Below are positions 1 through 10,821 of a DNA stretch of 64,000 nucleotides, in pieces (the first letter of the stretch is position 1; every line of letters starts with the position of its first letter). The notes below the pieces were generated by a model. That model saw only the letters and a list, made by a program, of their open reading frames with translations. It made no database searches and was not told where the DNA came from. The position numbers were made by a program, and so were the translations under genes. This DNA is from Arsenophonus sp052171895 (GTDB lineage Bacteria; Pseudomonadota; Gammaproteobacteria; Enterobacterales; Enterobacteriaceae), in assembly GCA_052171895.1 (NCBI GenBank), contig JBQMRN010000001.1, positions 62,001-126,000 on the forward strand. Direction: 5' to 3'.

Positions 1-335
1 GATACAAAAGCCAATTAGTGTAGTTTAGAGCCGCTCATAAATCCTTCACGTAACCCCTCATACTATATATACTTGACCTATTTTACAGACCTCTGACTCT
101 ACCTGTACGCACCATGCCTGCACTATCAGAATGGGGAGGTTTTACATCGGTATTGAGGTTCTTGCTAAATATTACTCCATTGATCAACAACGTATTGCCG
201 CTTTACCTGTTTGTAGTGTTATTTAAAAAAGAAATTAAAAATGAATTATTCCTGTCATGAAGTATCGGGGAAATTTTATCTCATTAAATTGCACAGTGCT
301 TACCATCATGGGTAAGCAGGTTAACTACCATTAGC
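1..335. other. Unassigned degenerate sequence
   Basis: No gene or IS family could be recognised here. Short open stretches on the plus strand (about 140-270) read as a hydrophobic peptide but have no start signal or family resemblance I can name. It is probably eroded coding DNA left of the first IS256 remnant. Confidence 0.4.
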
Positions 336-470
336 TAGTTCCAGCTTTTCTGAGCAGACTCTGTAGTAGCTTAATAGCATTGAAAGATTGTTTTTCTTAA
401 ACCACAGTTATTCACACATCGACTTTGTAGCCTCAGTATTGCAAAGCCGATTTAATCGGATTCCTCGTTC
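336..470 (-). mobile_element. IS256-family remnant, 3' end of transposase (outer part of nested copy)
   Basis: On the minus strand this matches the C-terminal coding part of the IS256-family transposase found many times in this window (the NPI-S-AF and R-R-KTTL type region), but with stops and frameshifts. It stops exactly at GTTC (467-470). The same IS256 copy resumes at about 2491, so the two parts are one element split by the IS91 insertion between them. Confidence 0.7.
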
Positions 471-2490
471 ATGGTTAGAAAATTAAATAGCTCTTTAACT
501 AAAGACAAAAAGCTATCTCTTTTTACTAAAAGAAGATAAAATCGGTTTCGGTTCTATTATAAGTGAAAATTTCATCGGAGTGTGTATTTTTTAACCTATG
601 CATTAATTTTAAAGATATTAACCTTAGCTTTAGCTTAATAAGCATCGTTTTTCTATTTTATGCATTTTTGATAATAACTCCTTTGCCTGTTTAGCAAGCT
701 GAGCGTCGATAAAAATAGACTGTCACCACACAAAATGCATTTGTACAGATCTATACGCAGGAATCCGTTTATCAGAACTACGAACCTTCTATTTTTTGGT
801 TTTTTCGCGAGCAGCGTCATCTCCAGCGCCTTATATACCTTCGGTAATAATATGCCTCGTTTACGATTCGACAAAAAATCATAGTAATGCACCATCTTAA
901 AATACCTCGCCTGAATATATGGCTAATATAGCACTCGATCATTTCTTCCTACGTCAGGAAGTCTACTTCCAGTACTGCTTAGTCCGATAATCAGAGTAAT
1001 GATGTAAAAATTACCCTCCTCGGTATCTCGCAGTTTTAAGTCGGATACCGGGTGGAGTTTTATGTAGTTAGTAACGCCATAGATATTTCACGGTATTGCT
1101 ACACCCCTTTCATTTTTAGCGAACTACACTTTCCAGTAACATCCTTAATATGCCTTCAAGTAACACTGTCACTGCTTCCTAGCGAAGATATCCCTAAAGA
1201 ACAAGAGAAAGATTACTGGGATTTATCAGGTCATAGGCATAACTCAGTAGCCGTATGACATAGCCTTGCCAAATTTCTTCGACTATTTTAAAGAACAGCT
1301 CAACACCATACAGCATATTTAATATTCAGACCGCTACGAAAGACGGAGACATGAACATGCAGATGTTGATTGACTTGTCGACATAAGTATATAAAGCACA
1401 GAAGATACCAATTTCGATACTCTTTTTCATGCCAAGTTTAGCATAACGCGGTACGGTGAGGCGGCGCGAAACAGAGCATTGAATAGCGGCCATTTATTGT
1501 TGAAAAGCTCAAAAAAGATGAGGCATAATAAAAGTAATCTGTTGCCAGTTGCAATCGAGCAAAATATAAATCTGCTGTGCTAACCACACCTGCTAGGTAG
1601 CTTTAAAACTACATAAACTTACAGGCTTTTCAGTTACAGCTTTGGTAGAAAACGGCGCTAGGAACATTCAGGAAAGGTACAGCAGTAGCGCCAACGGATA
1701 CCAACAATGGCATAAAGTACCGCAATCAAGCATTCGCTTGACAGATAAACGGATCCAGAAGTTGGTATTTTCAGCGTGTTTTTCAAGAAAATTATTTCAG
1801 CCATCATTAATGATGAAAAGCAGTTTAGTTCCTCTCTGGAAGGATAACATCTAGGTAAATTACCCTCTAAGTATCTTTTGGCAAAAAAAATAGAAATCAT
1901 CATCCTGTCCCGTGTCCCCCCCCCACATTTGTCAGATCTATAAGACAAGTTATCTTTGTATTTATCGCCAGAAGGCAAAAGAGACGAGGATTATCCCTAG
2001 TTCCATATAGCTGATAAATTTATCAGGAAGGATATTTTTAGTCATTGACTTGCTCCTCTCAGTGCAGTTATATCCAGCATCATCAGATTGTGCGCTTGGC
2101 GCGGTTGCTCAAAACCTTTGATAACCATAACTAGAGGCGGGTAATACACTTACGTGTCAAGAAAAAATTGTGGACCGAGAGTTCAGGTTCGGACGCATTG
2201 CTGTATAACCTTTTTTAGGTCGTCATTAAAAATTCATTTGCTCTCTTATGATTAATTTCAGGTGGGAAATCCATAAATCGCTTTAGATAAACAGGCCCTA
2301 TAATAGGTGAAATTACGTCTTATCTTCCTGATTTACCCGGTTTACTCTTTATTAGAAGATTTATTCAAAGCCATCTAAATGAATTCTATTCCTCAAAAAT
2401 TAACATATCGTAGAGTATAAAACACTACTCAGATCATAAATATCCCCAGAAGTAGCTTAGCTGAACCGCTCTCACCATAGTGAGGTAAAT
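471..2490 (-). mobile_element. IS91-family element, decayed, inserted in IS256
   Basis: A roughly 2-kb minus-strand copy of an IS91-family (Y2, rolling-circle type) element. The transposase C-terminus is readable at 653-895 (NRKRGILLPKVYKALE, then a KPY/DLYKCILCGD-type zinc-binding tail); the rest is broken by stops. The same sequence recurs at 59815-61966 (minus) and 4310-6071 and 44430-45485 (plus), which defines its ends. The left end begins ATGGTTAG directly after GTTC, complement of GAAC, a known IS91 target tetranucleotide. No functional transposase remains. Confidence 0.75.
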
Positions 2491-3654
2491 TCTTATTGAT
2501 GCCAACTGCTCTGAACGGGAAATGATAAAATGCTAGAAAGTTTTTTAATCTTTTTCCAGCTTCTTCATCGCTTCAGGATACTTATCTGAAAACCTTACCA
2601 ACAAAATATCAAGGGCTTTATTAGCAGCATCACGCCTCTCTGCTAGATAGACTTCCGCAGCTTAGCCTTAACTTTCAATTGCATGCTTTTAGGAAGTAAA
2701 GGAAGCACGTTAGCTGTTTTGTATACCCAACATCGTTAGTTCTGCATATCCTGGAATAAAATATTTTTGGCATTGTATTTCAAAAACCAATGGCACTGTC
2801 TCCAGTAGCTAGCCTGGAAGATACTGTTAAGCTACGCGCTTGCAAGCCATTGATAAGTTCAGCCTAGTTCGTCGATTCTGACTCTCTATAAGCATCTTAG
2901 ACCGAAACTAACTCCTTACGTCCATGTTCACAATGAGGCCAATAACCAGAATCAGGCAAATACAATGATCCGCTTGCCTAACAGAACTATCTATGCCATC
3001 GGCAAAGCAATAAACGTAAGCGAGTATCAATTAAATCACGCAAACACCATTTGCCTCTGATCTTCAAGCCATTGATGTTTTAGTCTGCTAATAGTAAAGC
3101 AGAGAGACCATGCGCTTTTCATTACTAGGGGGAGAACACCCCCCAGAGGGCTTCGTAAAAATCACCGATAGAGATCTATCTCTTGCAGATTACAGGCATG
3201 GTAGCAACTCTTCAATTTTTTACACGTTTCATATACGGTGATAGAGCAACGAGCTATTAAAGCATATTCTGTCTCCACTATCCGATCCAGCTAATATTAG
3301 GCACTTTAATCTCAAAATCGCCTATATCAACCTGTATAGTTCGCTGTAGCAAATAACCATTAGAGACAAAACGCCATGGAGCCACCCCAGTCTACAAGGC
3401 GGCGTTTAGCATGTTCTTTGGAGCATGGCCTTTAAACTCAGCTTCAACAGCAGAATAGATATCAACTGCCTAGCGCCATTACGGACGAATTCATGCAAGG
3501 TATTACAGGTAACATCTGGTTTTGCAAATACCTATATAGGATAGATTTTTCATTGGATATCATCTTTCTGTTGTTGAAATCATTCATGAAATTAATCAGT
3601 AGAATGATACACAACCATCTTTAAAAAACTATACAACAGAAATGAGCATAACTC
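2491..3654 (-). mobile_element. IS256-family remnant, transposase 5' and middle part
   Basis: Continuation of the IS256 copy that begins at 336. On the minus strand it carries eroded transposase sequence ending at about 3654 in a terminal sequence (GAGTTATGCTCATTTCTG on the minus strand) shared with the other IS256 copies. Many stops and indels make it non-coding. At its right end it abuts an IS1595 fragment with no intervening sequence. Confidence 0.75.
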
Positions 3655-4130
3655 TATTCCTCATAGAAAAACTAGAAAACACGGGAGAGGAAGAGATACA
3701 AAAGAAGAATGAATCGCTGTCTTCATTGCCATAGATTGACAGGGTCATCTAACCAATAAAATTCTTGAAGAGTTTAATACAGAGTGTCTTAGCCATTTTC
3801 TTGAGCTAATCATCGATAAAGAGTCCATCTTTTTATCGGATGGAAGTAAATGGTAGGAAACCTTTGCCAGCAAAGATAAAATTAGTCACCATCAACTAAT
3901 AAGGTTGGATAATAAAAGAGTTATTAGTACGGAATTTTATATTCAAACTGTTAACAGTTATATCAGGCAATTAAAAGGATAGTTAAATAGATTTCTGCTG
4001 TATAGTTGTTTTATTTACTGAATTATCTTGCCTGGAGAAGATTATTTAAAACCACAACAATTAAAATAGAGACGTAGCTATAAATTGGTCTGCAAACAAA
4101 GCAACAACCTATGCCAACATAGCCTGATTT
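3655..4130 (+). mobile_element. IS1595-family (ISXO2-like) remnant, middle and C-terminal part
   Basis: Plus-strand reading gives broken pieces of an IS1595-family DDE transposase: a KTRK-like stretch, then DKESIFLSDGSKW, then HHQLIRLDN and the RVISTEFYIQ region. The same series appears at 31490-32100, 45486-46190 and in the copy at 59380-62600. The 5' half is missing, cut by the IS256 end at 3654. Confidence 0.65.
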
Positions 4131-4309
4131 TTCTTCAGGAAGAAATGCAAATAGCTTGGAACAAGTCTTCTTGAAAACGTAAAACATGAAAATCATAGCG
4201 ACTGCTCATAACTTTCCATGTTATACTGTTTATTTATCCGAAATACTTTACGATCTCATTTCTACCTGAAAGTAAATATAGTATAGCCCTCTAAATTTTT
4301 CATAACTTC

Positions 4310-6071
4310 TAAAAAAGAAGGCTATACAAAAGAATGCATCTGAGACGCTGGCCATCAATTTTCTCATTACATAGTAATATCCGTCTATAATAGAAATTAT
4401 CCGTACTTTTTAGAAACGGCCACATCAGCTAAACTGATGACCCTGGATACGACTACACTGAAGGGGGCAATGACTGAAAATATGCCTGCTAATGAATTCA
4501 TCACCTATACGTAACTGGGGATTATCTCTATTTCTTTTGCTTTATGGGATAAACACACGAATAACTTGGCTGACATACCTGATGAATGTGAATAGGATGA
4601 CAATTTTTACTTCAGTAGCAAAAGAGACCAATAGGGTAATTTACTTCAATATAATATCCATCGCTTTACTAAACAGCTTTTTAACATTGATGAGGGTTAA
4701 AATAAATTCCTTGAAAAACAAGGTGAAAGTATCAATTCCTGCATGCGTCTATCTGTAAAGCACATGATGGTGCTTGCCTGTAGCACTTGTGGCATTTGGG
4801 GGGGTGGTTGTTGTTTCCGGCGCTACTACTGTGCCTTTCCTGAATGTTTCCAGCGCCTTTTTTCTGCCAAACCTGTAAATTCACAAAAGCCTTCAGTCCA
4901 TGGGCTTTCAAATCCACAGAGCAGTGGTTAATATAGCAGCTTCATATTTTGCTCGATTATGATTGGCAACATATTACTTTCAGTATACCAATCTTCTTTG
5001 GGCTTTTTCAACAATAACTGGCTGGAACTTAACCCCCTGTTTGCGCTGCCACCTCCCCCTACTTACTCCACGCTATCATGCAATTGGCACGCAAAACAGG
5101 GTATCAAAATTGCTATATTTTTTATCTCGCAGAGTTATGCTCGACAACTCAATCAACATCCGCATGTTCATGTCTTCGTCACCTATGGCTATCTGGATAT
5201 TAAACATGTTGTATAGTGAGCTGTCCTTCAAAAAAACAGGCGAAGAAATCTGGTGAGGCGCTATTATCTATCGGGTTTCTGCGTCAAAGCTATAGGCTAT
5301 AGCCTGATAAATTCCAATATCTTTCTGATCTCTTGGATATCCGCAACAAAAAAGAGTGCACTGTTACTTGAAGGCGTAATATGGACATTACTGGAAAGTA
5401 CACTTCGCTAAAAAGATGAAAGAGGCATGGCATAAGCGTGAAATAGCCAGCCATTACATTAAAGGTGTGCTCCTGTATCCAAACAAAAACTACGGCATTA
5501 CTGATGGGGGTTGCACATCATTACTATCACGACCACTGCACTCAACAACACCTGCAACAGACAAAAAAGACAAGAAGAAATGATCTAGCGCTATATCAGG
5601 CATATTCCAAGGCCAGGCATTTTAAAATGCTTCGTTACTATGCTTTCTTATCGAATCCTAAACAAGGAACACACACTGTTGCCGAAGATATATAAAGAGC
5701 TGGAGATGAAAGCCAATAAAAAAATATGAGGAACCAAGATTTTCCACGTAATGATAAAAGGCTTCCTGCGCACAGATCCGTAAAAATATATTCTGTGTGC
5801 TACTGTGACAGGCTACTTTTTACCGACGCTCTTCAGGTAAATAGGTAATGGAATTATTATCAACAAGAATGCATAAAATGGAAAAATAAGGGTTATTACT
5901 AAACAAAACCTAGGGTTAAAATATCTATAAAATTAGAGTGTTAGGTTAAAAACTATCCTATAAGATAAAGTTTTAACTTACAAGAGACCCACCATTAACC
6001 GATTTTTTCTTTTTAGAAAAAATAAATAGATTTTTATCTTTAAGTAAAGGGCGATTTAATTTCCTAACTAT
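4310..6071 (+). mobile_element. IS91-family element, decayed
   Basis: Plus-strand copy of the same IS91 element as 471-2490. Readable transposase pieces include HPHVHVFVTYGYLDIKHVV near 5150-5215, followed by FKKTGEEIWRG and then MLRYYAFLSNPKQGT near 5630. The 5' boundary is approximate because the first few hundred bases are badly eroded. The right end reads CTAACTAT and is followed at 6072 by CAAG, the other tetranucleotide used by IS91. What follows is the 3' half of gluQ, so this copy interrupted that gene. Confidence 0.7.
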
Positions 6072-6500
6072 CAAGCTGATGATATAGCGCCTTCTTCTTT
6101 GGCAGAAGAAGATTTATTACTGTTCAAAACAGATAATTTATTTGCTTATAATCTGCTTATCATTATTGATGATCATGAAAAAGGTATTACAAAAATTGTT
6201 CGTTCTGCTGATCTCATTGCACCTACTGCTGTTAGACAAATTTTTCTCTATCTTTATCCAATTTTTCAAAAGCTAATTATCTGCATTTATCTTTAACATT
6301 AACTTGTTTTCATAATAAACTTTTTAAATAAAATCATATCCCAAGCCCTGCCGATGAACGATCCAAGGCTTATTTTAGTTAATGAACTAAATTTTTATCA
6401 CAAATAATTATTATTAATTAGTAAAACACTTAGTAGTAAACAATTAGTTAGCCACACAAGCTCTACAAAATTAACAAATAGATAGATTCCAAGCAGCTAG
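6072..6500 (+). pseudogene. gluQ: gluQ 3' half: glutamyl-Q tRNA(Asp) synthetase, broken
   Basis: GluQ-RS charges glutamate onto the queuosine base of tRNA-Asp. The frame at 6099-6296 reads LFAYNLLIIIDDHEKGITKI and VRSADLIAPTAVRQI, matching the FAYNL-VVDDH and V-GADLIEPTVRQISLY core of the family. After a frameshift come ANYLHLSLTL, the KLSKQNH-like KLFK-stop-NH, and PADERSK. Stops and frameshifts rule out function. It sits just upstream of pcnB, as in E. coli (dksA-gluQ-pcnB-folK), but its 5' half lies 41 kb away beside dksA (47345-47613). It begins immediately after an IS91 end. Confidence 0.8.
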
Positions 6501-6621
6501 GAGAATTGTTATCAATTATGATTAATTAGCAATTTTATCCTACTTAGGCATTCTCAAAAAATATTCTATAATATATGATTAATTATTAGTATTTATTTTT
6601 AAGTAAAATCACATCAGATAT

Positions 6622-6635
6622 GGAGGTGTATTATT
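6622..6635 (+). promoter_or_regulatory. pcnB: pcnB ribosome binding site with AUU start codon
   Basis: A perfect GGAGG at 6622-6626 is followed after six bases by ATT at 6633. The next codons read F-T-L-V-A-D-F, aligning with E. coli PcnB, which is known to start at AUU and continue F-T-R-V-A-N-F. The first conventional alternative, TTG at 6642, is too far from the Shine-Dalgarno site to be preferred. Confidence 0.75.
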
Positions 6636-8177
6636 TTTACATTGGTAGCTGATTTCTATCGTAATTTATTGATACGAAAAGAAAAAAATAATAGAAGTAA
6701 ACAAAAATCTTATGATAGTTTTACAACTGATACTAGATCAAAAACTAAGATAAAACCTTTACTAACAAAAAGATATCGAAGTACAAGAACTATTAAAAGT
6801 ACTCAATTAGCAGATAAACTTACACCCGCCTCCTCCTCTGCTATGAATACTTCAATATCCATAATTCCACGAGATAAACATCCTATTTCGCGAAGAGACA
6901 TCAGTGATAATGCACTGAAAGTACTTTATCGTCTAAATAATGCTGGCTATGAAGCCTATTTGGTTGGCGGTAGCGTCAGAGATTTACTATTAGGTAAAAA
7001 ACCTAAAGATTTCGACGTTACTACCAATGCAACACCTGAACAAATTCGCAAATTATTTCGTAATTGTCGTTTAGTCGGACGGCGCTTTCGTTTAGCGCAT
7101 ATCATGTTTGGTTATGAAATCATTGAAGTTGCTACTTTTCGTGGTTTTCAAAAACAAACTAATACTAATAATAAGGATATGGCTCAGCAAGCACAAAGTG
7201 GTATCTTAGTGAGAGATAATATTTTTGGTAAAATTGAAGACGATGCAATTCGACGCGATTTTACTATTAATAGCCTATATTACCGAATTAACGATTTTAC
7301 CCTACGTGATTATGTTGGTGGATTTGAGGATCTAAAAAATGGCATCATTCGCTTAATTGGTGATCCAAAAACCCGTTATCGAGAAGATCCCGTTAGGATG
7401 CTACGCGCTATTCGATTTTCTAGCAAATTAAATATGCAAATTGATGCTGAAACTGCTAATCCTATTCCACAACTAGCATTTTTATTAAAAGAGATTCCAT
7501 CGGCACGTCTATTTGAAGAGTCGCTAAAATTACTTCAGACAGGTCAAGGTTATCAAACCTATCAACAATTAAGACGTTATAAGCTGTTTCAATCATTGTT
7601 TCCGTTAGTTGAACGAAACTTCACCGCCAATAATAATTCGCCGATGGAGCTTATCATTAATCAAGTGCTGCAAGATACTGATTATCTAATAAAAAATAAT
7701 AAACACGTTAATCCTGCATTCTTATTTGCCACCATGTTATGGTATCCATTGGCAGAAAGTACAGAAAGACTTTCTCAGGAAAGTAGCTTACCCTATTACG
7801 AAGCCTTTGCTATCACAATGAATACCATCCTTGATGAACAATGCCATTCTATCGCTATACCTAAACGGCTTACTTCAACAATGCGTGATATCTGGCAATT
7901 ACAATTGCGACTACCTCGACGCCAAGAGAAAAAAGCAGAGAAGCTAGTTGAACATCCAAAGTTTCGCGCTGCATTTGATCTCCTAGAGCTACGTGCCAAC
8001 GTGGAACCACAACCTGAATTAGAAGCACTGCCTCAGTGGTGGTCTGAATTTCAACAAGCTAATAATAGCTTACAGCATGAAATGATCTCTGAGCTAGGCA
8101 ATATAGTGATTCCTTCTCGTAGCTGGACACGGCGTCGGAATCACACCAAGCATAAACCGATAAAAATAACAGAGTAA
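6633..8177 (+). CDS. pcnB: Poly(A) polymerase I
   Basis: Adds poly(A) tails to RNA 3' ends and so promotes decay of mRNA and regulatory RNAs. Close to E. coli PcnB over nearly its whole length. The nucleotidyltransferase core is intact: LVGGSVRDLLLGKKPKDFDV carries the GG and the D-x-D metal ligands. RRDFTINSLYY, the RYREDPVRMLRAIRF helix and RLFEESLKLLQ follow. At 514 residues it is about 50 longer than E. coli PcnB, mainly from a lysine- and serine-rich insert near residues 15-70 before IIPRDKHPISRRDIS. The C-terminal basic tail (RSWTRRRNHTKHKP) is kept. I start it at ATT 6633 (AUU), as in E. coli. folK follows after 7 bases and is probably co-transcribed. Confidence 0.93.
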   Translation: MFTLVADFYRNLLIRKEKNNRSKQKSYDSFTTDTRSKTKIKPLLTKRYRSTRTIKSTQLADKLTPASSSAMNTSISIIPRDKHPISRRDISDNALKVLYRLNNAGYEAYLVGGSVRDLLLGKKPKDFDVTTNATPEQIRKLFRNCRLVGRRFRLAHIMFGYEIIEVATFRGFQKQTNTNNKDMAQQAQSGILVRDNIFGKIEDDAIRRDFTINSLYYRINDFTLRDYVGGFEDLKNGIIRLIGDPKTRYREDPVRMLRAIRFSSKLNMQIDAETANPIPQLAFLLKEIPSARLFEESLKLLQTGQGYQTYQQLRRYKLFQSLFPLVERNFTANNNSPMELIINQVLQDTDYLIKNNKHVNPAFLFATMLWYPLAESTERLSQESSLPYYEAFAITMNTILDEQCHSIAIPKRLTSTMRDIWQLQLRLPRRQEKKAEKLVEHPKFRAAFDLLELRANVEPQPELEALPQWWSEFQQANNSLQHEMISELGNIVIPSRSWTRRRNHTKHKPIKITE

Positions 8178-8184
8178 ATTAAAG

Positions 8185-8664
8185 ATGGAACGTATTTATA
8201 TCGCCATTGCTAGCAATCTAAATAACCCCTTACAACAAGTACAACTTGCTATTAAAGAATTACAGCAATTACCGAATTCAAAACCAGTTGCTCTTTCTTC
8301 TTTCTATCAAACTAAACCGATGGGACTACAAGATCAACCGGACTATCTCAATGCTGTTATCGCTTTAGATACTGATTTATTCCCCGAAACCCTACTTGAA
8401 CATACCCAATCGATTGAATTAATGCATGGTAGAATACGTAAAGCCGATCGTTGGGGACCAAGAACGCTTGATTTAGATATTATCTTATACGGCCAACAGA
8501 TTATTCAATCAGCTCGTTTAACTATCCCACATTATGCCATTAAAGAACGAGAATTTATGCTTTATCCTTTAGCAGAAATTGCTCCTAAGCTAAGCTTTCC
8601 AGATGGTGAATTGCTGAGTGATAGATTGTTGCTGGTTGCTAAAAATGGCCTGACTTTATGGTAA
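8185..8664 (+). CDS. folK: 2-amino-4-hydroxy-6-hydroxymethyldihydropteridine pyrophosphokinase
   Basis: Transfers pyrophosphate from ATP to 6-hydroxymethyl-dihydropterin in folate synthesis. At 159 residues it is full length. It has the HPPK hallmarks: YIAIASNL at the start (usual GSNL, here ASNL), SSFYQTKPMG, DQPDYLNAV, then the ATP/Mg signature RWGPRTLDLDIILYG and LTIPH. It lies 7 bases after pcnB, as in E. coli. The panB, panC and panD genes that would normally follow are gone; the next gene is yadH on the other strand. Confidence 0.95.
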   Translation: MERIYIAIASNLNNPLQQVQLAIKELQQLPNSKPVALSSFYQTKPMGLQDQPDYLNAVIALDTDLFPETLLEHTQSIELMHGRIRKADRWGPRTLDLDIILYGQQIIQSARLTIPHYAIKEREFMLYPLAEIAPKLSFPDGELLSDRLLLVAKNGLTLW

Positions 8665-8864
8665 CACCAATAATTCAGGCATGGTGGGGTATGGCTCCGC
8701 ACCGCACGACAAGCCAGAGGCCATCATAACCTCTTACCATTTCAGATAAACTAACAACATTATTAGAAAAGCAAAAATTCATGAGAGCAACATAAAGATA
8801 ATGCACTAATAAACCTAAAAAATAGGACAATTCTTTATATATTTATCGCACTAAACGTTAATGA

Positions 8865-9635
8865 TTAAATCCTTAATCCTTGTCCTTTTTCAATTAAGTA
8901 CCAAGTTATGGCATATAAGATAACAATGAAAATCACTAATACTAATAAGGTTATAGATAATTTAACATCGCTAATACCAAGAAATCCATAACGTAACCCA
9001 CTAATCATGTAGACAATTGGATTAAGCTTAGATAGTTTTTCCCAAAACTCTGGCAAAAGCGACAAAGAATAAAAAACACCACCTAAATACGTTAATGGTG
9101 TCAAGACAAATGTAGGAACAATATTAATATTATCAAATGTTTTGGCAAATATCGCGTTCACCAATCCAGCTAATGAGAATAAAATGACTGTCATTAATAT
9201 GGTAATAATTACCACCCACCATGAATAAATATCTAATGATACAAAAAATAGCGAAACCATAGTGACTAAAAGACCAACTAATACCCCTCTAGCAACCCCA
9301 CCACCAACAAAACCAATGATTACAATATGAGTAGGAACTGGTGCAACCAGTAATTCCTCAATGCTTTTTTGGAATTTTGCAGCAAAAAATGAGGAACAAA
9401 CATTAGTATAAGCGTTAGTGATCACAGACATCATAATCAAGCCAGGAACAATAAACTGCATGTAATTTATACCATCCATATTGCCAATTCTTGAACCAAT
9501 TAAACTACCAAAGATAATAAAATAGAGTGACATGGTAATCACTGGCGGTAGTAAAGTTTGTATCCAAATACGCGTAAAACGTGTTATTTCTTTGATCCAT
9601 ATGGTTTTCATTGCCACCCAGTATAACTTAATCAT
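8865..9635 (-). CDS. yadH: ABC-2 type transport permease YadH
   Basis: Membrane subunit of a two-gene ABC exporter of unknown substrate. The 256-residue protein has six hydrophobic segments. FVPGLIMMSVITNAY and SFFAAKFQKSIEELLVAPV are typical of ABC-2 permeases, and LTYLGGVFYSLSLLPEFWEK and NPIVYMISGLRYGF form the conserved C-terminal half. Its start overlaps the stop of yadG by four bases, so the two are translationally coupled. Frame intact. Confidence 0.92.
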   Translation of the reverse strand: MIKLYWVAMKTIWIKEITRFTRIWIQTLLPPVITMSLYFIIFGSLIGSRIGNMDGINYMQFIVPGLIMMSVITNAYTNVCSSFFAAKFQKSIEELLVAPVPTHIVIIGFVGGGVARGVLVGLLVTMVSLFFVSLDIYSWWVVIITILMTVILFSLAGLVNAIFAKTFDNINIVPTFVLTPLTYLGGVFYSLSLLPEFWEKLSKLNPIVYMISGLRYGFLGISDVKLSITLLVLVIFIVILYAITWYLIEKGQGLRI

Positions 9636-10579
9636 CTATTTTTCCCTTGCTTTATCAAAGCTGGATGCTGTTTATTCATTAAATCAACAAATAATTCCTC
9701 CAAACGATTTACCTTATTACGCATACTGGTTATCTGTATTCCTTGCTCAGAGAATTGGCTAAATAAACCATTCAGCCCTTGATCTCGAAGTACATCAACT
9801 TCTAGCGTTGAAGTATCTAGCAACCTAAATTTATAACCATCTAACTTAAAAATAGAACTCTTCTTTGGCGCCAGATCAAAAATAAACGTCTCTGATTCCA
9901 ACTGATTAAGTAGCTTTTTCATACTGGTATTCTCAATCAATTCTCCATATTGAATAATCCCAATATTACGACATAATATTTCCGCTTCTTCCAGATAATG
10001 GGTTGTTAAAATAATGGTGGTGCCTTGCGCGTTTAAAGTTTTTAAAAAACTCCACATCGAACGGCGCAGTTCAATATCGACCCCTGCTGTTGGTTCATCT
10101 AAAATTAATAACTTTGGCTGATGTATTAATGCGCGAGCAATCATTAAACGACGTTTCATGCCACCAGAAAGATCTCGTGCAGGCTCATTACGTTTATTCC
10201 ACAAAGCCAATTGAGAAAGATAAATTTCTGCTCTAGACAAAGCTAATGAACGCGGAACCCCGTAATAACCTGCTTGATTCAGCAGTATCTGTAATACCGT
10301 TTCAAACGGATTAAAATTAAATTCCTGTGGCACTAGTCCTAATTGACGCTTAATATTTAGCACGTCTTTATCAAGATCATAAGCAAACACTTTCACTTTA
10401 CCGCTCGTTTTATTGACCAATGAAGTAATAATACCAATTGTCGTTGATTTACCTGCACCATTAGGCCCTAATAAGGCATAAAAATCACCTACCTCAACCT
10501 GTAAATCAATACCGGTTAATGCTTTCACACCACCAGGATAGGTTTTTCTAAGCTGGAGAAGCTCTAAAGCATAAGTCAT
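9632..10579 (-). CDS. yadG: ABC transporter ATP-binding protein YadG
   Basis: ATPase partner of YadH. All nucleotide-binding motifs are intact: Walker A GPNGAGKST near residue 40, Q-loop LVPQEFNFNPFETV, ABC signature LSGGMKRRLMIARAL, Walker B LLILDEPTAGVD, and the switch histidine in TTHYLEEAE. Length 315 residues, a few longer than E. coli YadG. It is read leftward with yadH; the gene to its right, can, is broken by IS256. The native substrate is not known, so its retention in a shrinking genome is notable. Confidence 0.93.
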   Translation of the reverse strand: MTYALELLQLRKTYPGGVKALTGIDLQVEVGDFYALLGPNGAGKSTTIGIITSLVNKTSGKVKVFAYDLDKDVLNIKRQLGLVPQEFNFNPFETVLQILLNQAGYYGVPRSLALSRAEIYLSQLALWNKRNEPARDLSGGMKRRLMIARALIHQPKLLILDEPTAGVDIELRRSMWSFLKTLNAQGTTIILTTHYLEEAEILCRNIGIIQYGELIENTSMKKLLNQLESETFIFDLAPKKSSIFKLDGYKFRLLDTSTLEVDVLRDQGLNGLFSQFSEQGIQITSMRNKVNRLEELFVDLMNKQHPALIKQGKNR

Positions 10580-10821
10580 AAAAAACCTTTCTTATCTATT
10601 TTTATTCCACATATGATAATAAATCACACCATTAGTAATCTTTTTTTAAATAAACTATAGCTAATAGCTACTAAATATTAAAAATAAATTGATCTTATTT
10701 GCGATTATTATCGCAGTTAAACATAAATTTAATCCACGTAATTTATGATGAAAAAAATCAAACAAGTGTTTAAAAACAATCTACAGTGGTCAGAATCACT
10801 AACAAAAATCCATTTTTTTAA

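Noticed and set aside
4492..4758. An 88-codon open frame that could be a small membrane protein
   Set aside because: It aligns with the 5' part of the IS91 element in other copies, where the frame is broken. It is chance openness within a dead element.
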